Assembly (NCBI GenBank): GCA_030052745.1
Contig: JANBVO010000094.1
Coordinates: 1 to 33,122, forward strand
Direction of reading: 5' to 3'
DNA length: 33,122 bases
Source of the DNA: Pleurostoma richardsiae
Lineage: Eukaryota; Ascomycota; Sordariomycetes; Calosphaeriales; Pleurostomataceae
Shown: in pieces, positions 21,455 through 31,578 of the stretch
Layout: every line of letters starts with the position of its first letter
Numbering within the stretch: the first letter of the stretch is position 1
Translations under genes and position numbers: made by a program
Notes under the pieces: generated by a model
The model's database searches: none
The model's input: the letters and a program-made list of their open reading frames with translations, nothing else
Told to the model about the DNA's origin: nothing

Positions 21455-23585
21455 TCAGCCCCTTCCCGCCGCTACGCTCCCACCGTTCAAGACTCCCATC
21501 ATGGCCCAGAAGTTCGGCAGCCCCCACCCGGTGACGGGGTCCCAGCCGCCGGTCCCGTTCCACGTCGCCCACGGTATAACGGAGCTGTTGGCGTAGAGCC
21601 TCCCCGTCTGCGGGTTCGCGCCCGTGCAGCCCCGCGCCTGCCCGGCCGTCACGTCCGTCAGCGCGGCGCGCCCGGGGCCGTACAGCCAGGGGTTGGCGAA
21701 GCCCAACGGGGGGTCGCCCTTCTGCAGGCGCGCGTCGTTGAGGAGCGCGATAATGCCCGCGACGACGGGGGCTGAGGCGGAGGTGCCGGCGCCGAGGCTG
21801 GTGCGGCCGCCGGAGAAGATTGAGTAGCTTGGGTGTGTGTCAGCCAGCCCGAAGTGAGGCACAAGGGATAGATGTGGGTAAGGCACCAATTCTGCTAGTA
21901 CAGGGTGCGCACCGGTGGGGAAGGACGGCGATAGGAGGATAAGATGCGTCGGTGAAAGAGGGCGAGAGCCACTTACAAAGGCCAGTGGCTGTGCGCCGAG
22001 ATGTCCGGGAAGGCCCGCCCGGAGAAGTTAGCGAAGGGAGTATAATACAATCTCGTCTCTTCGCTGATCACGCTGCTCAGATATGTCGACACTCCATCGG
22101 TCTGGTACCACGGCTGCGCGAAGTAGTTGCTGAAGCCGCCGGAGCTGTCATCCCATGCCACCTCTGGCGCGTACGACTGCGTCCCGCCAACGGACAAGAT
22201 ATACGGGCAGGTGGCAGGGAACTGCGGCGTAAACTGCGGTGTGGCCTTGCCATCGTTGGACTGACATGGGGCGCCGACACCTAGAGAACATAGTCAGCTG
22301 CAGAGGTCTCGTATACTCGGGGGCAGCTTGACCAACCTGTATCACCTGATGACTCGATGACCGTGACACCCCTCAGGCCCATGATACCAATTAGGTTGCA
22401 GACACGCGTCGCATATTCCAAGGGCACGGTCTAAGTACAGTTAGCGACTATCCTTGTACAGCCCGCGTGGACATGAAAGGTGACCACTGACCTGTTCGTC
22501 TTCACCGTACGAATTGGTAATGACCTGCGGGAGGTCGGGGTCGGACATATTCAGCAGGTACTGGTAATATTCCAAGTAGGGCTCATTCGTGTTATGCAGT
22601 GTATCAGGGACGTCCAGATTCGGGACAAAGGGCCTCGAGAATGACACTCATCAGCTGCACAGTAGGGGGTCCGAGGGGAGCACAGAACTCACGGTCGACC
22701 ACCAGTGATAAACTCGGTTATGGGCAGGCCTTGAGCAACGGCCGAGATCAACTGTAAGTCCAAATTGGCCTCTTTGATGTCACCCAAAGGATCCTGGTGA
22801 TCCTCGCCTCCGTTGATAAGGACCACAGAGAAGTTCGTTTCGGGTAAGTGGTATGCCCGCTGGTAGAGACTCAGATCTTCCTGTCGTGCTGACTGATTGA
22901 GAAAGCTCCCGAACCCGACGCGGCTTGTCGAGTTCAAATCAACTAGATAGCCGCCGTAGTTGTACAACTTTTGCAGGCAAGACGGCGTAACTGGGGTGCA
23001 GTTCAGAGCCGGGGTGTTGCTGTCCTGTATGTATGCCAGCAGATCCCGCGATGGCGGCGCATGATGGGCCCTGGCCCTTGTTCTGCCGAAGAATGTAGTG
23101 GGCGAGACGAGGTCGATGTGCTCAGCTAAGTCGTCAGGCACGTAGTATTCACGAGTCCGCAACTTCGGGGTGCCGTCAACCAGGAAGTATTGGAAAGACG
23201 ACTGGAGTAGCTTGTCAGCGTGCTCGATGGTCGTAGCGAAGTTGATGTAGGAGCCGAAATCCGCGATTTTGGTCACGTTGGACTCTTTCAACCATTGCAG
23301 AACAGCAGCACGGGAATCGCTAGAAGGGTTGAAGATCGTGTTGGCATCATCGTGGTCGAAGTATTTGCCGTAATCTGGGCTAGCTGGGTCAGACACCGAG
23401 CGGAGCATATACTCGAGGCGGTCAATGTTCCGAAGTCTAAGTGCAATTTGGAGCGTGACGATCTCCTCCGTGGCTGGCTGTTGAAGTAGCTGAACATATG
23501 TCGGCAAAGTGACGGCCCTGGACATCAGGGTCGCCCGCGCCGTCCCAACGAGGATCCCGGCGAAAAGGGCATTGCTGAACCGCAT
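21455..23585 (-). CDS. Secreted sedolisin-family serine-carboxyl peptidase (MEROPS S53)
   Basis: Secreted acid protease of the tripeptidyl-peptidase/sedolisin family. Five exons, 23585-22693, 22633-22492, 22430-22337, 22280-21977 and 21827-21455, give 601 residues, usual for a prepro-sedolisin. MRFSNALFAGILVGTARA is the signal peptide. The pro-domain follows (EYMLRSVSDPASPDYGKYFD is typical), and the catalytic domain starts near residue 200. Catalytic residues are visible: Glu272 and Asp276 in EANLDLQ, oxyanion Asp375 in SSGDTG, and nucleophile Ser494 in AGTSASAPVVAG. The calcium-site region is DVTAGQARGCTG and GWDPVTGWGLPNF. All are present, so the enzyme should be active. The 149-base last intron has a perfect branch site (GCTGAC) near its AG. 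The frame extends upstream of 23585 only with non-ATG codons, so this ATG is chosen. Confidence 0.95.
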
Positions 23586-24567
23586 CCTGGGTGTGACTCC
23601 AGCCAACAGCCGGAAAGCCGGGAGAAAGGACCCAACTGGTGAGCAGCTCGGGAGAATATATGACGGAGAAGGGATTCCCCGTATCACGAAGATTCGGCTA
23701 AGCAAAAGGGTTGTGATACAATTGTACAACGTGAGGAACGGCTCTGGATGAAAGGACACATTCGGGTGACACAGAAACCACCAGGAATGGCTGAGGCTAG
23801 GGAGAAGGCACAGTCCGTGAGACTTCTCATGGCTGTTTGCCTCCTTGGGGAATCGGCTGTGGCAGACCGGAAGTTCGCTTTCCCTGCCCGTTTAGTTCTC
23901 CCAATTCCCCGGAGAAGGAGCGATATGCCAGACTTAGGCCTATTAAGATACCGCTATCTAAATCCATAGCAAGGCTATATGATTACCTCAGGTTGTGACT
24001 GGGAATCAGTCCGTCCCTGGTCAACCAACAAAACTGATCCCTCAAAGGTAGCAGGGGCCAAGGCGAATGAAGGGAGTACCTATGACCGCCCCCGTCCTGA
24101 ATCATACCTACTTTCACTCTCCAGGAACTAGAACCGTTCGAGAATGCAAAATGGCCCTCAAGACACGGCTTAAGCAGACTTACGTGCCATATTCAGAAGG
24201 CTGCAGGTTGCCTTTCCCATACTGGGGTGCATTCAGACTCTACCTCTGCAGAGAGGTGTTGCGCACCGATCCTCTGGCAACCCCGTGAATATTTAGAGGA
24301 AGGAGGACAAACAGGGGAACGAGAAGGTGAACAGGAAGGTGAACAATCAGGGTTCTTCGAATTCAGCATTCTAGAACCGAAGGAGTCTGCGGGATATGCG
24401 CAGGCCTTCATTTGAGATCAGCTGCTTTCTGAGGCCATAGAATGCACAGAACGGGAGGCTCTAGCAGTGGTACTATCGCAAGCGTTCAACACTCCAGTGG
24501 GATGGAGGTGAGATATAAGACTTGAAGGAATCTTTATTGCAACACAGTTATATACACATTTGTTGAC
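23586..24567. other. Intergenic, includes the sedolisin promoter
   Basis: 982 bases between two minus-strand genes. No gene recognised. A TATAT core lies on the minus strand at about 23657-23661, roughly 75 bases upstream of the sedolisin ATG. A small tandem duplication of gaaggtgaaca lies at about 24323-24345. Confidence 0.5.
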
Positions 24568-25184
24568 TCATGCTAGAGGATAAGACGTCTGTGGAAGTGA
24601 CTCAAGGTGTTCGCGATGGTGCTCATTCGCCTAAAGCATACGTTAGAAGGGAGTCCATAGACTTGGAGAACGCAAGACGTACGTATGGCAGGCCGCAATA
24701 ACCGCAGTGGGCAATCTCCGGCTTGTCCGTGTTGATGAATATCCGAGGATGGCCATGGGGACCACCACCACCATCGCAAGCGACTATCTTATCATGCGTC
24801 CAGCGCACCGGTTGCTTGTGAATGAGCTCGATAGCGGCATAGGGTCGCGGCTACTCAACATCGTCAGCGATCTGACTTTGTGGGCATGGTTCTCCACGAC
24901 ATGCTACCAACCTGCTGGCTGAAGTCGGTCTGCTCGAATCGAGGTCCGGTCATCGCCTCTGATCGAGGTTTCTGGCTTCGCGACCATATTTCTGTCCGGT
25001 TCGGCGCTTGGGAGACCACCTCGGGGACCGGGGCCGGTCCCTTGGCTTCTGGGAGCTCGGTCTTCTTCGGCGCAACGGATGTGGCAGCTTCCAATTGACG
25101 CGCTGTTGAGGTGAATGATCGCTGAGAGAGACGCAGTTGCTGTGACAGCCTCTGAACAGCTCGGACCCATGGCGCCGACATCAT
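24568..25184 (-). CDS. NDUFS6: Mitochondrial complex I zinc-binding subunit, NDUFS6 type
   Basis: Accessory subunit of NADH:ubiquinone oxidoreductase, needed for late assembly of the matrix arm. Three exons, 25184-24912, 24850-24683 and 24630-24568, give 167 residues. The N-terminus MMSAPWVRAVQRLSQQLRLS followed by QRSFTSTAR is a clear mitochondrial presequence. The family core ACDGGGGPHGHPRIFINTD with HCGYCGLPY supplies zinc ligands Cys116, His125, Cys140 and Cys143, with nearly the same spacing as in the human protein. The C-terminus is HHREHLESLP plus a short tail. Two adjacent ATGs (25184 and 25181) are possible starts. The frame can be traced further upstream only to a GTG, which is not used. 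It is divergent from the Mpp6-like gene. Confidence 0.95.
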
Positions 25185-25620
25185 CTTGGCGGGTGAATGC
25201 TGGTGGGTTGGCTCAAGGTTTGGGTGTTGCCGGGTCGAAGACGAGATGTCGTTCAGTATCCTGGAGCTCCGTCGGGTCTTCTTCGGCCCAGACACGGAAA
25301 GGTCAGGGAATTTTCATAACCCGTTCCGACTAATATTCCTTATCGATAAGACAATGTTTAGGTTCTGAAGCTCACATCTTCACTTTTGTTGACCATCTTG
25401 GATGGTGAAATCAATTCCTGGAAACTCGCCATTTTCTGACATTTGAGCTTTGTGCCCTGTTCTGGCAAAGAAATTGATTACGGGAATAGTCTATTCCCGG
25501 TGGTAGACGATCTCTCAGCTTTCGGCAGTGGTGTATTGCGCTGATTCACATCATCGGTCGCTATCCTGCCTCATCTCGACAATCACTTCTCACCGATCGC
25601 TCCTCACCAAGTGCCGCACG
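25185..25620. promoter_or_regulatory. Divergent promoter region, NDUFS6 and Mpp6-like genes
   Basis: 436 bases between two divergent start codons. No gene recognised, and no confident individual factor site could be named. Confidence 0.5.
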
Positions 25621-26535
25621 ATGGCGTCTCAAACACCGAAAGGACCGTCAGCGAGGCTGCTGACTATGAAGTTCATGCAGAGAGCCGTTGCGTCTACTCC
25701 TTCATCACCAAGTACGCCGCAATCCGAAGATGTCCCTTCAGCGAAACGTCGCAAGGTCTCAGGGCCTCCGCTCAAGGGAGCCGGCGATTCTCCGTCGCAG
25801 TCACCGATATTTAATCAGAGGGTGGTGCAAGCTGCTCTAGAGGAAGAAGAGCGGAAGCGGCAAGCTGCTCTAGACAGGCAGGCTGCTGAATCTGGAGACA
25901 CGCACTGGGTTCTTGATATCCGAAAGCCAGTTTCTAACTCTGATCTGGCTGTCAAGACACCTCTGAATGTTGTGCAAGTTGGATTTGCTCAGATCGATTC
26001 GATAGACGCGTCAGAGGAAGACCTGTCGCGGGAAGAAGCGCCTAAGGTATCGGTGCCCGTTGTACGAAAATTCAATATGAAGAAAGCCAAGAGAAGGCGT
26101 TCCGAGGTTTGTCCCACGCCCTACGAGATCCAGGTGTGGTTATACGAGCTTGTCCACTTACCGGTAACATAGGCGAATGACGATAGTACCAGCTCAGATA
26201 GTGATTCGGACTCCTCCGGCTCTAGTGACGACGACACGACGGGCTCATCTTCCCCAGATTCGGCCGGTAATAATGGTCACAAGCACAAGCAGGCGGGAGA
26301 TCGAGAGGGGCAAAGGCGTACAATCACTGCCAAGGGCAGGAAAGATGCCGAAAGGGCAAAAGCCAGAGAATTTGCAGAGAAGCGGCGCCAGAAGAGTGTC
26401 AAGTTGAACAAACTGACGTCGATCTCGTCGGCAGGTGCACAGAGCTCTGTGAACTGGCTGGCAAAGATACAATGCCACAGTTGCGGTAAGACCGGGCACA
26501 AGGCCTCCGATTGCCCACAGAAAGGCAAACGCTGA
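25621..26535 (+). CDS. Mpp6-like nuclear exosome cofactor candidate with C-terminal CCHC zinc knuckle
   Basis: Two exons, 25621-26106 and 26173-26535, give 282 residues; the 66-base intron has donor GTTTGT. The N-terminus SARLLTMKFMQRAVAS matches the MKFM(Q/K) motif of Mpp6/MPHOSPH6, which tethers the nuclear RNA exosome and Mtr4. THWVLDI at about residues 99-105 resembles the HW.LD segment of human MPHOSPH6. A basic cluster (FNMKKAKRRRSE) ends exon 1. Exon 2 opens with an acidic Ser/Asp run (165-192), then a basic helix (AERAKAREFAEKRRQKS), and ends in a zinc knuckle with Cys263, Cys266, His271 and Cys276 (CX2CX4HX4C), a retroviral-type RNA-binding fold. Yeast and human Mpp6 lack this knuckle as far as I know. 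Related zinc-knuckle proteins occur in other Pezizomycotina by recollection only. The exosome role is inferred from the N-terminal motif. Confidence 0.8.
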
Positions 26536-29500
26536 GTGGAGTCATGCTGCAATGATTATTATCTATGCTCAGACTCATCTCAACCCTAAATGGTCACGGA
26601 TCTGGTTGTTTCTTCCCATATTGGCCGCATCAAGCGAGCAGGCTTCGATATCGGTAATATTGGAACAAGAAGGAGCGCGGTACGTGAATCAAGCTCTTCG
26701 AATTGCCAGCAGGTCGATCCTGAAGGCTGGCTTTGAAAGCAGAAAAGGGGGCAGGAACGTGTAAAGGCGAAGCGTTATGAAACGCTGCTCTGCATGAGCT
26801 ACCTGCGTTCACCATACATGCGGTTCACAGGTTTGAAAGAGGCCTCCTGCCGAAGTGGAAGCTGAAATACCTCCCTGTCGCCTTGACGGCTTCGCTAATC
26901 CAGCCACGTGGAGAGGGAGCCTTGCCTGACAAAACGGCCGAAAGGAAAAGGCTCCTTGGTCCCGCATGAGCGGGCGCTGGGGTAAAAATGGCCGCCTAGA
27001 AGCGAAGGTTGTGTAATACGGATTCGACTGCGGTGGTGAAACCCGAGATCCGTTCCCATGATTTGGCTCTACGGGAAGGTGGGAGGCAGGCCAGGGAAAG
27101 GGAGGAGCCCGGTTTTATACTACGATCACAGGCAGAATTCTAAACAGCTGCGTGCATCCGGCCGGTCCTGTTTCTGGGAAGTAAATTTGAAACTCTTTGA
27201 GCGGGAGAGACGCCGTGCCGTGCCGTGCCTTTTTTTTCGTCCGGGTAAAAGCAACCGAGCATCGCAGCCGACGTATATGGAATCATGGCCATGAGCGGGA
27301 TGTCCAGTAAGTCGCAGTCACGCTGCTGCCAGCTTGCCCCAATGTATCCAGCCGGAGGACGAGCTTTACAGCCCTTAATGCTGCCTGCTTGGAAGGAACG
27401 CCTCCGGACTGAGCGGCGGCTGAAACCTGGTGTGTAACTGGCACGGCCGCATGTGACAGTTCAATTTTTGGCCGGCTTTGGTAGCAAAATCAAAACGGCT
27501 GACCTGCATGATTCGGGACGCCTCTTTGTTGAATGCTGCCGTTCGTTAGATGCGGTTGCATTTCCGGACTCGGCCATCTGCAGGTCGCGAGTCCGTAGCC
27601 CTGGGCAACTATACCCGGGGGTGAAGCTGATAACGCGTATATTTTCCGCTACCAGATTCTGGTAGAGAACGGCGCTCGTCTGGAGGTGGACGTCAACGAG
27701 GTCGCAGCGACGGGGCATCATGTGCATTGCATTATCAGTAACCTCACGCGAACAACTTGATGACTTTCTGTGGCACCGCTTTGCTCTCCTGCGAGGTGGC
27801 GGATACGATCTCTCGATGCTGAACATTATTGAGCATGCCAATATGACGCTGCGTAATACTGAAACGACTGGCATTGGAAATCTGGCTTCATGCCGAGAGT
27901 CGAAAGCGGCTATGACCGTGGAGCAAGAGGTAGCACAGACCCGGCATCTCCGATCTTCAACAAATCTTTTCTTGGGGACGCCACAATTTTACCCAAACCA
28001 TGGGTCAGTCAATGAAGATATTCGGGACCGACAGGGGGTGGAAGAAAACTTCTAGAATAGTACGGAGTACCTATATGTGCCTCTGTGCCGTTTACTCCGT
28101 ATCTGGTTCATATATCCGAGGGAAAAAGAAGTGAGGCTTTCATTATGCTCTGTTAATGACGCTCCTCGCGGCATAATGTCAAGGTTTAAAGACCGAGGAA
28201 CCTTGAAGTCTTGCGTTGGAGTCACAGATGAGAGGTATGTCGCCGAATAAGACGGCGGCGCACCATCCGGCTTGTCGGGCCCGTCTAAGAAGTCTCCTTC
28301 CAGTATGGCCCTGGATGGACTGACCCGAGGTCTCCTGGATGGAGCAAGCACATGCTTTCTGTCAGTAATCTGCCGACATGCCGGTGCTTGTTTGTGCAAC
28401 CATTGCATTGATTTCACCGAGGCCGTGAAATGTTTTAGCCACTGTCATCAGACGGGCCGGCAAGGGCACCTTCGAGAGAAAAGAGAATCAGGGGAACAGC
28501 CTCCTGAACAGGGTAATAGCACACAGAACAGAGAGAATGGACGCGACCCCCAAGAGGAATCGCCCACTCATACGATTTGACGCAATTCAGTCTGGGGAGT
28601 ATGCACCTCAGTCCCGCGTCTGACGTCCGGCCCTGTACGCCAGACATGTCCGGCGCCTAGACGCAGACGCTCTCTGGGCAGACGCAGAGGCGAACGGGAG
28701 AAAGTGGCTGCAGGTCCAATCAGTTCTCGGACCGCGACCTGTGACCTGCGCGAGACCGTCTGCATATCGCTACTTGTGGACTGGACCATACGCGGCAAGG
28801 CATGTAGTGGACTTCATGGCTTCCCCCTGGCGGCTTGCAGAATGAGCGGCGCATCGCAACCGTATGGTAGTGATGGCCGGTCGGTCTGGTCTTGCTTGTT
28901 TGCCCTGTATCCTCGTCGCGCGAGCCAGAATCGCCGCACTCATGGTTCCCAACTTCCGTGAATCCGGGCTGATATGGAGCTCGGCTAAGCTTGGCCTGCA
29001 GCCGCGTTGGCAGACCAGCAGGCCCATGGCGCCTACCCGTATATGGGATCAGAGTCCAGCTGCCAGCAAGCAGCAGGTGTGGCACTCCGAGATTAGGATG
29101 CCGATTAGGCCCCAGCTGGCGGTGCCTACCCCACGGCGAGCTGCCGACCGATTTGCTGGGAGGCAGGCTAGAACCGCTTGTGAGCAGGTCGTCGCCCAAT
29201 CGAGGGTCCAGGGGAGCGAGGGCGATCCCTTTTTGGCTGGCGATGGGCCCGGCATGTCTGATAGCCTGCTCTTTCGGGGTCCCTGAATGGGCGGCTGTAG
29301 CCCGCTGTCCACTTTGCGAGGGCCGCGTCGGGAATGGTCTTCTTTTTCAGGTGCTTTGCAACCTGCGAGTTACTACCTCGCCTTACGTGATGTTACTTAA
29401 TCTGTGGCTGGCGTTGCTAGCGGGCTGCTCGCGAGGGTGGACTGGGGGCACCACCAGCTACCACGGTCCGGCCTTTCCCCCCCGGTCTGACGCTCACGTC

Positions 29501-31578
29501 TACTTCCCGTAAAAGAACGCCGCCATTAATTTACAGCTTTCAAGTATTTCCCGTCCATCAGACCGACACACCGGATCCTCGCACAGGTTCGAGTTGGAGC
29601 TACTGTTGTTGTCATCCTTGTTAGTTACCTGGACCGTTAAGGCTCCGCCCTGGTCCTCCCGTGTGGACCGTCTCCTCGACGTCGCTGCGGTGCCGCCATC
29701 CCCGACCCTGGGTTCATGACGTTGGCTTGTCAAGAGGAACAGAGAGACGCAAAACAGTTCTCGTCTGCTCCCATCTTACTCACCTGAGCGTCTGTCCTAC
29801 AGTCAACGCTGCTAAAGGGACTCTCAACGGCGACAGACCTCTCGGCCCTGGCCTCAGCCCCCGCCCACACCCTGCATACATCATCGTCGTCATCAGAATC
29901 CCTCAGGCGCGGTGGAACGATAGCCATCTGACCTCCCTCATCCGTCGGGACCAACAGCAAAACAGGACCCAGGTTTCGAAAAAGGATCCTTGTTCCCGTA
30001 AGGTAGGTGATATTGCGGCGGAAGCATCTGCCCTACGTTTGATCTTTTCCACCGTCCAATATCCGTACCTTGCTTGCCTTCACGCACCTTATCCTTGATC
30101 CTAGAGCTTAAACGTCCCGCCTTGTTCTCTCTACAGGCCGACGGCCTGCCCTTCTGTCCGAGTTTCCTTGCGCGGGTTTCCCTACCTCCTCAAGTACCGT
30201 GCCCTACCCATCTGCAAGCTACGTCTAATCGGGACGGCGGTGAGGGAGAGATTGCAACATCTTCTGGGCAGCGTCATATCAAGACCGCCTTCCCCCTTTC
30301 CCCTTCCCCCCCAGGACTGACCACGTCCGGGTTAGCTCTGTTTCTCGCGGCATCCAGTGCTAGTTCCTAGTCGTCAACCAGACAAAAGGAAAGACGCTCA
30401 CACAAGGTCACCGCCAACTGAAGGGACATCCCACTCCACACCTCACAGCCGGGCGTGCCTATCACATCCACCCTCTACGCTCCTCTGCACTGTCAGACCC
30501 TTGCACAGCTGCTCGGCCTCGCCCTATCACAAGCGCTGATCTTACAGCCCAGTCCCTCTTACATGGTGCATCCTACATCCCGCGTGCTCTACTTGCCCTG
30601 ACCGGCAGGACTTCCTATAAGCCATCCGCGCCTAGACGCTTAATGCTGATTCTATTGTGAAGGATCTGGCGACCCCTTCTTCTGGTCCGCCCTCTTCGTC
30701 TCGTTAGGCGCGTTTTGTTGGGCCTAGTCACGGCACGAGCCGGCCGGGCAAGCCTGAGACGGGCGTCGCAACGTGGCATCAAGGCCGCAGAGGATCGAAA
30801 AAGAACGCGGATCCCAGCACAGCATCCTCCGACGTTGCGCCTTATCCTCGTGTTCTCCTGCAGGACGTATATAAGGGGCCAAGCAGGAGAAGGGAGACGA
30901 TAAGGAGGCGTCTACTAGTCTGGTCGAAGGACCTTCCGACCTAGCCTGCAGGAACCCCGAGTCAAGTAGATGATCAGTCTCGGTCCTGCTTCCCTGACTG
31001 CCATCAGCAACAGCTGTGTAGCGGCAGGACTCTGGCCCCGGTGCTTACCCGTCATATCCGCCGTCGGACAGTGTGTCCATCTCGGCCCGCTCCTCGTCCT
31101 CCAGTCGAGTGCCCAGCGGCGCCAGTTACACCAGTTCCACCTACGGCCCAGACGGCTGCCTGCCCAGTCACTCGCCTGCCGTGTCACTGGTGGCGGTACC
31201 ACGACGAGCAGCTTGACTTTTCTGGATCCCGAGCAGCTGGTAAATCCACCGGCCGGCCCTAGCCTTCCAGCTCGAGCACCTCAACTAGTGGCGGCTCCAC
31301 AATTAGACTTCGCACAGACGCCACCACTCCCTTGCCCGCCTTGTCTCGGGGCGCCATCTTGGCCGTCTTCGACATCTAAAGCTCACACAGCCCCGCTGCT
31401 TCATTCCTCGTGGTCTCTCCCACCGACTGGCGCCATACGTCGGGAGCTCCTCGCGCAGCCCTTCCGCAAGAGACCGCTGCTTCCATCAGCTACCGGAAGC
31501 CTTCGCAGCTCTCTCCAACGGCGACGCAGTCTCTCGACACTTCCCCCTTCCCCGTCTCCCGACCCCGCGGAAGCCAAG
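26536..31578. other. Gene-poor stretch (5 kb) upstream of STE23
   Basis: No protein gene could be recognised on either strand; frames are short or antisense-like. It contains a GCCGT x3 tandem followed by T8 (27212-27237), an inverted TACGGAGTA/TACTCCGTA pair (28061-28101), and pyrimidine-rich tracts from about 29700 onward on the plus strand, as is usual upstream of fungal genes. A TATA-like box lies at 30868-30875 (next entry). A transcript leader of STE23 probably occupies the last several hundred bases. Confidence 0.5.
30868..30875 (+). promoter_or_regulatory. TATA-like box upstream of STE23
   Basis: TATATAAG, 95 bases before the first downstream ATG (30970), which is in frame with the STE23 coding sequence, and about 700 bases before the conserved start. 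No other ATG lies between the box and 30970. Confidence 0.4.

Noticed and set aside
23586-23759. N-terminal extension of the sedolisin
   Set aside because: The upstream frame begins with GTG and contains no ATG before 23585, where a normal signal peptide starts.
25185-25295. N-terminal extension of the NDUFS6-type protein
   Set aside because: It starts with GTG; the mitochondrial presequence starts at the ATG pair 25184/25181.
28052-28647. Minus-strand frames of 121 and 70 codons with some protein-like stretches (APPSYSATYL, AVPLILFSLEGAL)
   Set aside because: Both begin at GTG or lack a good start, no intron joins them convincingly, and no family is recognised.
28720-29286. Overlapping 140-159 codon frames on both strands
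   Set aside because: Mutually antisense, no recognisable motif, no splice context.
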